A model generated the notes under the pieces. The model was not told where the DNA came from, did no database searches, and saw nothing but the letters and a program-made list of their open reading frames with translations. DNA of 13,142 bases from an uncultured Solobacterium sp. GTDB taxonomy: Bacteria; Bacillota_I; Bacilli_A; Erysipelotrichales; Erysipelotrichaceae. Position numbers and translations under genes: made by a program. Below are positions 7,395 through 13,142 of this stretch, piece after piece; positions within the stretch are counted from its first letter, which is position 1; every line of letters begins with the position of its first letter. The stretch lies in the NCBI GenBank assembly GCA_905235315.1, contig CAJOLG010000068.1, forward strand, positions 1 to 13,142, written 5' to 3'.

Positions 7395-7410
7395 ATGGCA
7401 GCGCTTTCAT
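7395..7410 (-). promoter_or_regulatory. Candidate cre site (CcpA operator)
   Basis: ATGGCAGCGCTTTCAT on the + strand (ATGAAAGCGCTGCCAT on the - strand) matches the catabolite-responsive element consensus WTGNAARCGNWWWCAW at all but two positions and is nearly palindromic around AGCGCT. It starts about 10 bases downstream of the predicted start point, a position from which CcpA could block elongation. Confidence 0.6.
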
Positions 7411-7426
7411 GGCTCCTATACCCGGA

Positions 7427-7432
7427 ATTATA
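7427..7432 (-). promoter_or_regulatory. Candidate -10 box for the sugar ATPase gene
   Basis: A perfect TATAAT lies on the - strand. The sequence 16-18 bases upstream does not match TTGACA, so the promoter is incomplete on paper. A competing start could use TTGTTA (7481-7476) with a weak -10 near 7453-7458. Confidence 0.4.
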
Positions 7433-7553
7433 AACCATATCTTTCCGGCGGTATACACCTTTTATTTTGGCTTTTTAACAAAAAATACAGATTTTTTACG
7501 GAACAGTTTCAGATATCGCCGGATGCAGGGTATGGGGGCATACGCCTTTCCTG

Positions 7554-7600
7554 AAAAAACAATGAGCCGAACGTTTCCCATCCGTCATTCGGCTCATTGT
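7554..7600 (-). terminator. Strong intrinsic terminator of the iron operon
   Basis: A perfect 13-bp stem, ACAATGAGCCGAA (7559-7571) with TTCGGCTCATTGT (7588-7600), encloses 16 bases. On the - strand it is followed by a T run (7559-7554). It lies 26 bases after the ATPase stop and closes the feo/fez-like block. A T run on the + strand at 7607-7612 is also present but no + gene ends here. Confidence 0.92.
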
Positions 7601-7626
7601 CTCCCGTTTTTTCGTTCTCCGGCTGC

Positions 7627-9732
7627 TCAGGCTGGCTGTGCCGCAAATCCGTGCGGTTCGTTCTTCCCTGCCGGAAGATCCGTCATACTGTACAGACTCA
7701 GCGCCAGCGTTGAGAAGTTATGAAGATAGGCAGCCGTCGCCGGCGGCAGGATGCCAAAGACTCCCAGCAGAATCAGGCCGGAGTTAAATCCGGCGATTAC
7801 CCGGTAGTTGAACCGGATCCGCTTCTGAAGCTGTTCTGCGATATCCCGCAGAACGAGAAGTTTTTCCAGATTCTCTTCTGTGATCGTAATATCTGCGATC
7901 TCGCGGGCAATTGCGGCGCCGGTGCTTACCGCAATGGCCGCATCTGCGTCCGCAAGCGCCGGGGTGTCATTGACACCGTCACCGATCATCAGAACCTTTC
8001 GGCCTGCCTGTTTCTCGCTCTTAATGAAATTCGCCTTGTCTTCCGGAAGCACTTCCGAATAGACGCGCATGGTGCCGAGCTTTTTTGCGACAGACTGCGC
8101 AGTGCGGTCGCTGTCACCGGTCATCATAACCGTATTAATTCCCTTCGCATTCAGCGCACGAATAACCTCTGCGCTTTCCTCCCGGATCGGGTCTTCAATA
8201 CAGATGACCGCCGCAAGCTTCTTTCCGATGGAAAGATACAGATGGGAATACTCTTCTTCAATCGCGTTGAAGCGGTCCGTCTCCCCTTCCGGCACCCGGC
8301 ATTTTTCATCTTCAAAGACAAAGTGATAGCTGCCGATCAGCACGCGTCTTCTTCCGACATGGCTGACGATGCCGTGAGCCACGACATATTCCACATTGGA
8401 ATGCATCTCATCGTGTTCAATTCCGCGGGCGGCTGCTTCCTCAACAACCGCATTGGCAATGGAATGCGGGAAATGCTCTTCCAGACATGCGGCCAGCCGC
8501 AGGACCTCCGTTTCATCATTTCCGCCGAAGGTAACGATCTTGGCAACTTTCGGCCGGGAAGCCGTTAACGTTCCGGTCTTGTCAAAGACAATCGTCTCCG
8601 CATCGGCGACCGCATCCAGGAACTTTCCGCCTTTGACGCGGATTCCGTCTGCGCTTGCCTGACGCATCGCGGACAGCACCGCGATCGGCATACAGAGTTT
8701 CAGGGCGCAGCTGTAATCCACCATCAGAACAGCGACCGCTCTTTCCGCATTGCGGGTAATCAGCCAGGTAAGTGCGGTTGCGGCGAGACTGTACGGCACC
8801 AGGCGGTCCGCAAGCAGCGCTGCCTTCACTTCACTTTCACTTTCGAGCTTCTGCGATTCTTCAATCATCTGAACGATCCGGTCATAGCGTCCGCTTCCGG
8901 AAGCGCTCTTCACTTCGATGACAATATCGCCTTCTTCAATAACCGTGCCTGCATAGACATAGGCGCCGCTCGATTTGGCGACAGGCAGGGATTCTCCGGT
9001 CAATGAAGACTGGTTCACTGCCGCATCGCCGGATACCACCGTTCCGTCCAGCGGAATCACACTGCCGGTGCGGATATGGATCTTTTCACCGCTTTCGACA
9101 TCCTGTACCGGAACCGCCACCTCGGTTCCGTCGTCGGTCACAAGCCAGACTTTATCGACATTGAGCGCCATGGATCTTGCAAGGTCATCGACGGATTTCT
9201 TGTGTGTCCACTCCTCGAGGATCTCACTGAGACCCAGTAAGAACATGACAGAGGACGGGGTATCGTAATCCTTCCGGACCAAAGAAACCGTGATACTGAC
9301 AGCGTCCAGTACAGACACATCGATCGATCCGCTCAGTACGCTCCGGATGCCGGGCAGGATATACCGTATTGCCTTGAGCGGCACAAGCGCATGCCGGATC
9401 GGAATCGGAAGGAAGAGCCGCGTGAAAACGCGTTTCATGACATGAAAGATCACCTGTTCTTCATACTCATGCATCAGCGCCCTTCCGGACTTCTCCGGAG
9501 CCGGGCCGGCTGTTTCATAATCAAATTCCGCAAGCGCACGTATCACGTCATCCCGCTCGCCGTCATACCGGATCACGGCATTTCCGGTGCGGTCATTCAC
9601 CTTCACATCGGTAATTCCGTTTACTTTTCTCAGGCCGTATTCCAGCGCATCCGCCTGATCCATCGTCATGCGGAACTGCGCCATGTGGACTCGCATGCGT
9701 CCCCGGCTTTCATGACAGATCCTGCACTGCAT
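7627..9732 (-). CDS. fezB: P1B-type metal ATPase, FezB-like (ferrosome-type P1B-6)
   Basis: This 701-residue membrane pump is probably an iron transporter. The catalytic core is intact: TGES (245-248), phosphorylated Asp384 in DKTGT, TGD (538-540) and GDGVND (584-589). The metal-site features are unusual. The membrane motif before the phosphorylation domain is SCALKLCMP (341-349) instead of CPC or SPC, and the last membrane region has HNFST (671-675). The N-terminus has an HMA-like fold (about 17-75) with no CxxC in the metal loop, preceded by an Arg-rich GRMRVH (11-16); a separate CRIC lies at 3-6. The usual HP pair reads HFPHS (420-424). From memory, the Arg-rich start and an SCA-type site mark P1B-6 ATPases such as FezB, needed for ferrosome iron-storage organelles; related CtpC-type pumps move Mn or Zn. 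It follows a small membrane protein by 9 bases, downstream of feoB. The start lacks a clear ribosome site, so coupling to the upstream gene is likely. Symbol is provisional. Confidence 0.8.
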   Translation of the reverse strand: MQCRICHESRGRMRVHMAQFRMTMDQADALEYGLRKVNGITDVKVNDRTGNAVIRYDGERDDVIRALAEFDYETAGPAPEKSGRALMHEYEEQVIFHVMKRVFTRLFLPIPIRHALVPLKAIRYILPGIRSVLSGSIDVSVLDAVSITVSLVRKDYDTPSSVMFLLGLSEILEEWTHKKSVDDLARSMALNVDKVWLVTDDGTEVAVPVQDVESGEKIHIRTGSVIPLDGTVVSGDAAVNQSSLTGESLPVAKSSGAYVYAGTVIEEGDIVIEVKSASGSGRYDRIVQMIEESQKLESESEVKAALLADRLVPYSLAATALTWLITRNAERAVAVLMVDYSCALKLCMPIAVLSAMRQASADGIRVKGGKFLDAVADAETIVFDKTGTLTASRPKVAKIVTFGGNDETEVLRLAACLEEHFPHSIANAVVEEAAARGIEHDEMHSNVEYVVAHGIVSHVGRRRVLIGSYHFVFEDEKCRVPEGETDRFNAIEEEYSHLYLSIGKKLAAVICIEDPIREESAEVIRALNAKGINTVMMTGDSDRTAQSVAKKLGTMRVYSEVLPEDKANFIKSEKQAGRKVLMIGDGVNDTPALADADAAIAVSTGAAIAREIADITITEENLEKLLVLRDIAEQLQKRIRFNYRVIAGFNSGLILLGVFGILPPATAAYLHNFSTLALSLYSMTDLPAGKNEPHGFAAQPA

Positions 9733-9741
9733 GAAAACCGC

Positions 9742-10029
9742 TTACGCTTTCTTGTCTTCTGCCGCTGCGAGTACGGCACGCGCATCCGCGATCATCTTCG
9801 CTTCTTTTTCCACAGCGCGCTGTTCGTTGATCGCTTCGGCATCTTCCCGGATATCCTCACAGTTTTCCTTCAGGCTTTCATAGGTTTTGGCCACTTCATT
9901 CACCCCGCGCATTACCGCCGCAGTGCAATGGGTATACACCTTTTTTGCGTCATCACTTGTAAGAATTTTTACTCCTGCGGTGCCGAGCAGTACACCGTAT
10001 GCAAGAAATCTCGATCTAACCCAACTCAT
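9742..10029 (-). CDS. Small membrane-anchored helical protein, possible FezA-like partner of the ATPase
   Basis: This 95-residue protein starts at 10029, supported by AAGGAGG 8 bases upstream; an upstream ATG at 10068 lacks such a site and falls in a hairpin. After a basic MSWVRSR, residues 8-24 form one hydrophobic segment (FLAYGVLLGTAGVKIL). An amphipathic TSDDAKKVYTHCTAAVMRG region follows, and then a long charged helix, probably coiled coil (44-90), rich in Glu, Lys and Ala. Cys35 and Cys57 are the only cysteines. I recall similar proteins labelled DUF6110 beside metal ATPases, but cannot confirm this. The shape also resembles mycobacterial PacL proteins, which anchor in the membrane and assist P-type ATPases. 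Placed 9 bases before the FezB-like pump, it occupies the position of FezA, the membrane partner in ferrosome formation. Its exact role is inferred from position only. Confidence 0.8.
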   Translation of the reverse strand: MSWVRSRFLAYGVLLGTAGVKILTSDDAKKVYTHCTAAVMRGVNEVAKTYESLKENCEDIREDAEAINEQRAVEKEAKMIADARAVLAAAEDKKA

Positions 10030-10064
10030 AATTCTGTCCTCCTTTTCGTGATTTTCTATAACGC

Positions 10065-10092
10065 ACATAAGGATGCCCCGGCATCCTTATGT
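10065..10092 (-). repeat. Perfect 13-bp palindrome between feoB and the small membrane protein gene
   Basis: ACATAAGGATGCC (10065-10077) and GGCATCCTTATGT (10080-10092) are perfectly complementary around two bases. On the - strand no T run follows, so it is not a normal terminator. It may be a processing or RNA-stability hairpin that sets different levels for the genes on either side, a partial terminator, or a protein-binding site. Confidence 0.75.
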
Positions 10093-10115
10093 AAACGTTC
10101 TGTTTTAACTGCAGA

Positions 10116-12275
10116 TTATGCGTGAACTGCTTCCAGCTTGACCGCTTCCTTATACGGACGGACCAGCAGCCAGATGCCGAGTGCGAGCACCGCAATCGCA
10201 AGAATCGTGAAGACGCTGAATCCAACCTGTCCGCTGATCAGGCCGCCGATCTGATAGATGATCAGCGCAGCCGCATATGCGAAGCCGCATTCATACGCAA
10301 TCGCAAACAATGTCCACTTCGCGTTGTTCATTTCCCGCTTGATCGCACCGATTGCGGCGAAGCACGGAGCGCACAGCAGGTTGAATACGAGGAACGAATA
10401 CGCCGAGAGTGCAGTGTAATCTGCCTGCAGGTTTGCCCAGATCTCTTCTCCGTTTTCGGCTACTTCGCCGCCGTACTTGTAGAGAACTCCGAAGGTCCCG
10501 ACAACATTTTCTTTCGCGATCAGACCTGTGACCGTTGCGACTGCCGGCTTCCAGGTGCCCCATCCCAGCGGGACGAACAGCCATGCGAATGCGTTGCCGA
10601 ACCCGGCAAGGAGCGAATGTTCCATGAAGTCCTCTTCCGGCAGCATCCGGAACGCGCCTTCATAAACACCGAAGTTGGAAAGGAACCAGACAAGAATCGT
10701 CGCCAGCAGGATGATTGAGCCCGCCTTTTTGATGAAGGACCAGCCGCGCTCCCACATGGAATGCAGGATCGAGGAAAGGGTCGGCATATGATATTCCGGA
10801 AGCTCCATGACAAACGGAGCCGGTTCGCCTGCGAAACGCTTTGTCTTCTTGAGGATGATACCGGAGATGACGATCGCCGCAACCCCGAGGAAGTAGGCAG
10901 ACCATCCGACCCATGCGGAATCGCTGAACATCGCACCTGCGATCAGAGCGATGATCGGAAGTTTCGCTCCGCACGGAATAAAGGTTGTGGTCATGACCGT
11001 CATCCGGCGGTCACGTTCGTTTTCGATCGTACGGCTTGCCATGACGCCCGGAACGCCGCATCCGGTACCGATCATCATCGGGATGAAGGATTTGCCGGAG
11101 AGACCGAACTTCCGGAAGATACGGTCCATGATGAATGCGATACGTGCCATGTATCCGCAGCCTTCCAGCAGCGCCAGGAAGAAGAACAGAACGAGCATCT
11201 GCGGCACAAAGCCGATGACCGCGCCGACACCGGCAACGATACCGTCAATAATCAGTCCGTAGAGCCAGGATTCTTCTGCCACACCGATAGCCGTAAGCAG
11301 GCTGCCGATGGCGCCCGGTACGATTTCACCGAAGAGCACATCGTTGGTCCAGCCGGTTGCCCAGTCACCAACGGTGGAAATGGACACATAGTAGACGATC
11401 CACATGATAAGCGCGAAGATCGGCAGCGCCAGCCAGCGGTTGGTAACGATACGGTCGATCCGGTCAGATATGGACATCTTGCCGGCACCCTGTTTCTTAT
11501 AAGTGCCTTTCAGCATCTTCTCGATCGTTTCATAACGGCTGTTGGTGATGATGGATTCCGCATCATCGTCATACTCTTTCTCAACCGCTTTTGTAATGGC
11601 GTCCGCTTTGTTTACAACCTCCGAAGAGAGCTTCAGCTTCCCGATTGCCTTATCGTCACGCTCGAACACCTTAACGGCATAGAAGCGCTTCTGTTCTGCA
11701 TCAACCGCAAGCAGATTTCCGACTTCATTGACCGCATCCTCGATCTTTTTGTCATAGGTGATCGGTGAGGGCTTTGCGTTGTTCTTTGCGGCATCGATCG
11801 CAGCCTCCGCTGCTTCCATGATGCCCTCGCCCTTCAGTGCGGAGATCCTGACAACCTTACAGCCGAGATCTTGGCCGATCTTGTCGAAATCGATCTTATC
11901 GCCGCGTTTGGAGACAAGGTCCATCATGTTTACTGCCAGGATCATCGGAATCCCGATTTCCGCAAGCTGTGTTGTGAGATACAGGTTGCGCTCCAGGTTG
12001 GTTCCGTCAACGATGTTGAGAATCGCATCCGGCTTCTCTTCGATCAGATAGTTCCGGGATACGACTTCTTCCAGGGTATACGGCGACAGGGAATAGATTC
12101 CCGGCAGATCCTCGATGATGACATCGGGATGTCCCTTCAGTTTTCCTTCTTTTTTCTCAACGGTTACACCCGGCCAGTTGCCGACAAACTGGTTCGCGCC
12201 GGTCAGGGCGTTGAACAGTGTTGTCTTACCGCAGTTCGGGTTGCCCGCAAGTGCGATCACAAACGTTTTACTCAT
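10116..12275 (-). CDS. feoB: Ferrous iron transport protein B
   Basis: This 719-residue membrane protein imports Fe2+ using an N-terminal GTPase. The G domain shows G1 GNPNCGKT (11-18), switch GVTVEK (36-41), G3 DLPG (56-59), G4 NMMD (116-119) and G5 SALKG (145-149). A helical linker follows (about 155-275). The membrane part has the family's gate signatures: LEGCGYMAR (370-378), GTGCGVPG (403-410), FIPCGAKLP (432-440), a KENVV motif and LCAPCFAAI near the end. The length is at the normal to slightly long end for Bacillota FeoB, with no fused FeoA or FeoC domain. AAGGAG lies very close to the ATG (2 bases), with an AGGGGA slightly further away. It starts 15 bases after feoA and belongs to the same transcript, so iron or metal status probably controls it through the operator upstream of the first feoA. 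Confidence 0.97.
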   Translation of the reverse strand: MSKTFVIALAGNPNCGKTTLFNALTGANQFVGNWPGVTVEKKEGKLKGHPDVIIEDLPGIYSLSPYTLEEVVSRNYLIEEKPDAILNIVDGTNLERNLYLTTQLAEIGIPMILAVNMMDLVSKRGDKIDFDKIGQDLGCKVVRISALKGEGIMEAAEAAIDAAKNNAKPSPITYDKKIEDAVNEVGNLLAVDAEQKRFYAVKVFERDDKAIGKLKLSSEVVNKADAITKAVEKEYDDDAESIITNSRYETIEKMLKGTYKKQGAGKMSISDRIDRIVTNRWLALPIFALIMWIVYYVSISTVGDWATGWTNDVLFGEIVPGAIGSLLTAIGVAEESWLYGLIIDGIVAGVGAVIGFVPQMLVLFFFLALLEGCGYMARIAFIMDRIFRKFGLSGKSFIPMMIGTGCGVPGVMASRTIENERDRRMTVMTTTFIPCGAKLPIIALIAGAMFSDSAWVGWSAYFLGVAAIVISGIILKKTKRFAGEPAPFVMELPEYHMPTLSSILHSMWERGWSFIKKAGSIILLATILVWFLSNFGVYEGAFRMLPEEDFMEHSLLAGFGNAFAWLFVPLGWGTWKPAVATVTGLIAKENVVGTFGVLYKYGGEVAENGEEIWANLQADYTALSAYSFLVFNLLCAPCFAAIGAIKREMNNAKWTLFAIAYECGFAYAAALIIYQIGGLISGQVGFSVFTILAIAVLALGIWLLVRPYKEAVKLEAVHA

Positions 12276-12290
12276 AACTCCTTCCCCTTT

Positions 12291-12515
12291 TCACTCTTCC
12301 ACTTCAATCATTTCCGCATCATATTTACGGATCGACAGTTCATAATTTCGTACGGTCACTTCCACCGGATCGCCGAGCGGTGCGACTTTGCGCACATAAA
12401 CCTCAACACCTTTTGTGATGCCCATGTCCATGATCCGGCGCTTGACTGCACCTTCCCCGTGAAGTTTTACGACTTTGACGGTTTCTCCGATTTTTGCGTC
12501 ACGCAATGTCTTCAT
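12291..12515 (-). CDS. feoA: FeoA family protein (second copy)
   Basis: This 74-residue SH3-like protein is thought to bind FeoB and support Fe2+ uptake on the cytoplasmic side. It has the family layout: an opening LRDAKIGETVKV strand, the central RRIMDMGITKGVEVYV motif (27-42), then APLGDPVEVTVRNYELSIRK with the final strands. The family usually reads RLxxMGxxxGxxV at the centre, and this matches well. It looks more canonical than the first copy. An AGGGGAAAG ribosome site precedes it. It lies 18 bases after the first feoA and 15 bases before feoB. Confidence 0.93.
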   Translation of the reverse strand: MKTLRDAKIGETVKVVKLHGEGAVKRRIMDMGITKGVEVYVRKVAPLGDPVEVTVRNYELSIRKYDAEMIEVEE

Positions 12516-12533
12516 ACACTTTCCCCTTTTCTG

Positions 12534-12746
12534 TCACACACTGATTTTGGAAGCCAGCTGACCGTCAAGCGCGATCCGCGTATCCTTGACATTCACAATC
12601 AGATTCCCGCCGTTTTCCGAGATGACCGTTACCGTCCCTCCGACATGGAATCCGAGATCTTCAAGATGTTTTTTGACTTCCGCATTGCCTCCGATATGAA
12701 CAATCGTCTGTTCCGAACCAGGTTCTGCAAGTTTTAACGGCAGCAT
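12534..12746 (-). CDS. feoA: FeoA family protein (first copy)
   Basis: This 70-residue FeoA-type protein opens the operon. It has the central HLEDLGFHVGGTVTVISENGG region (27-47), in which LEDLGF(H)VGG matches the FeoA core, followed by NLIVNVKDTRIALDGQLASKI. The latter half (VKDTRIALDGQLA) is typical of the family's closing strands. It differs clearly from the second copy, so this is an old pair rather than a recent duplication; two FeoA proteins beside one FeoB are common in Bacillota. A strong GGAGGGTGGAGGA sequence precedes the ATG, the best ribosome site in the operon. Its promoter region at 12777-12823 carries repeated TTAACTAAC boxes. Confidence 0.92.
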   Translation of the reverse strand: MLPLKLAEPGSEQTIVHIGGNAEVKKHLEDLGFHVGGTVTVISENGGNLIVNVKDTRIALDGQLASKISV

Positions 12747-12776
12747 TCCTCCACCCTCCTTCTTTCAGTTTGTTAC

Positions 12777-12823
12777 AATTAACTAACTGTAGTAAGTTTA
12801 ATTTAACTAACCTTAAAATGCAA
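12777..12823 (-). promoter_or_regulatory. feo operon promoter with paired TTAACTAAC boxes
   Basis: On the - strand a plausible -35 TTGCAT (12823-12818) and -10 TAAACT (12800-12795) are 17 bases apart. Two near-identical boxes, TTAACTAAC at 12779-12787 and 12803-12811 on the + strand, lie 24 bases apart. One covers the spacer and one the start point. The inner part ACTAACT-GT-AGTAAGT (12782-12797) is also a 7-2-7 inverted repeat with one mismatch. On the - strand the upstream box reads AAGGTTAGTTAA, like a DtxR/IdeR-family half-site (TTAGGTTAG). No Fur box was seen. Confidence 0.5.
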
Positions 12824-12845
12824 TGGTTCTGTGCAGGATTTACGC

Positions 12846-12894
12846 AAAAAAAGCGATTCCTCCCAATCCCCGAAGGGATGGGATTCCCCGCTTT
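12846..12894 (-). terminator. Intrinsic terminator of hisE
   Basis: On the - strand the outer arms AAAGCG/CGCTTT surround an internal loop. Inside it is a stem of CCC-A-TCCC with GGGATTGGG, capped by a TTCG tetraloop. A run of T residues follows (12852-12846). It separates the his region from the feo promoter. Confidence 0.85.
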
Positions 12895-12937
12895 CTTCTC
12901 TCTGTCATTTATGACATGGCCCAAGCGCCCTGTGAAA

Positions 12938-13142
12938 TCACTGATCGCTGTCGCTTGCCATCTTCTCCTGCTTCACCTTGTGGTCGATCACATGGCGCCC
13001 GGCCAGTTCGGTGCGGATATCCTCAACGGAGATGCCTGCCTCAACCATGAGCACCAGCACATGGTAGGTCAGATCGGCGATCTCGTAGATCGTTTCTTTC
13101 TTATCCTGATCCTTGGCGGCGATGATGACTTCCGTGCATTCC
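12938..13142 (-). CDS. hisE: Phosphoribosyl-ATP pyrophosphohydrolase, C-terminal part (HisE or HisIE)
   Basis: Only the last 67 residues are in the window; the 5' end lies beyond base 13142. HisE splits pyrophosphate from phosphoribosyl-ATP, the second step of histidine synthesis. The visible part has the family's helical metal-binding core: ECTEVIIAAKDQDKK (1-15), then ETIYEIADLTYHVLVLMVEAG (16-36), with the acidic residues of EVIIAAKD and EIADLTYH in the expected places. It ends with IRTELAGRH and a charged tail. The stop is TGA at 12940-12938. Because the N-terminus is missing I cannot tell whether it is stand-alone HisE or the fused HisIE. It would be the last gene of a his operon, since a strong terminator follows within about 45 bases. 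Confidence 0.93.
   Translation of the reverse strand, partial: ECTEVIIAAKDQDKKETIYEIADLTYHVLVLMVEAGISVEDIRTELAGRHVIDHKVKQEKMASDSDQ

Larger units (their letters stand above)
7225..7553 (-). other. Long leader/promoter region of the sugar ATPase gene
   Basis: About 330 bases without a gene. From upstream to downstream on the - strand it holds an AT-rich stretch with a possible -35 TTGTTA (7481-7476), a TATAAT at 7432-7427, a cre-like site (7410-7395), and then a leader of about 195 bases. The leader contains a perfect small hairpin, CGCAGA/TCTGCG around a 5-base loop (7297-7313). No known riboswitch fold was recognised. Confidence 0.5.

Noticed and set aside
10052..10062. Separate promoter just before the small membrane protein gene (TATAGA on the - strand)
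   Set aside because: No acceptable -35 at 16-18 bases; the position falls in the palindrome arm and the sequence there is GC-rich.
10761..11768. Long + strand open frame of 335 codons
   Set aside because: Antisense to feoB; charged, low-order translation with no recognisable domain or ribosome site.
1..13142. CRISPR arrays, tRNA/rRNA genes, insertion sequences
   Set aside because: No regularly spaced repeats, no tRNA-like cloverleaf and no transposase or IS-type terminal repeats were seen; the window is ordinary chromosomal gene content apart from the points listed.

Overview
The window comes from a low-redundancy bacterial chromosome of roughly 50% GC or slightly more. It looks like an anaerobic, fermentative Bacillota. 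The evidence is strong AGGAGG-type ribosome binding sites, many intrinsic terminators, a fructose-bisphosphate-type L-lactate dehydrogenase, a type III pantothenate kinase, an ECF vitamin transporter subunit, a lone MsmX/UgpC-type sugar ATPase with a CcpA (cre)-like site, and an Feo iron operon. Erysipelotrichales or a related gut lineage is my best guess, but only from the overall protein flavour.

Layout. Positions 264-1972 are on the + strand. They hold a small zinc-ribbon protein whose N-terminus looks like a double-glycine leader, then a terminator, a 122-residue protein of unknown function, and a lipoprotein-type alpha/beta hydrolase. A two-way terminator at 2032-2058 separates these from the rest, which is all on the - strand. 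Read in transcription order (right to left) the - strand holds: (i) the 3' end of hisE and its terminator; (ii) an iron block feoA-feoA-feoB, then a small membrane-anchored helical protein, then a P1B-type ATPase with an arginine-rich N-terminus; (iii) a lone carbohydrate ABC ATPase; (iv) ldh; (v) a coenzyme A block panT-coaBC-coaX.

The most interesting part is 7627-12823. The Feo ferrous iron importer is followed, with no clear terminator between, by a small N-terminally anchored protein and a P-type ATPase. The ATPase lacks the usual CPC/SPC and CxxC metal sites and instead has 'SCALKL' in the membrane and a GRMRVH-type arginine-rich start. These are the traits I associate with FezB, the P1B-6 ATPase of ferrosomes (membrane-bound iron storage organelles), and the small protein sits where the membrane partner FezA would be. 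The locus therefore reads as iron uptake plus iron storage in one operon. Its promoter carries two copies of TTAACTAAC, which resemble half-sites of DtxR-family metal regulators rather than a Fur box.

The CoA block is a compact salvage unit: pantothenate uptake (PanT), phosphorylation (CoaX), then cysteine addition and decarboxylation (CoaBC). Overlapping start and stop codons couple its genes.
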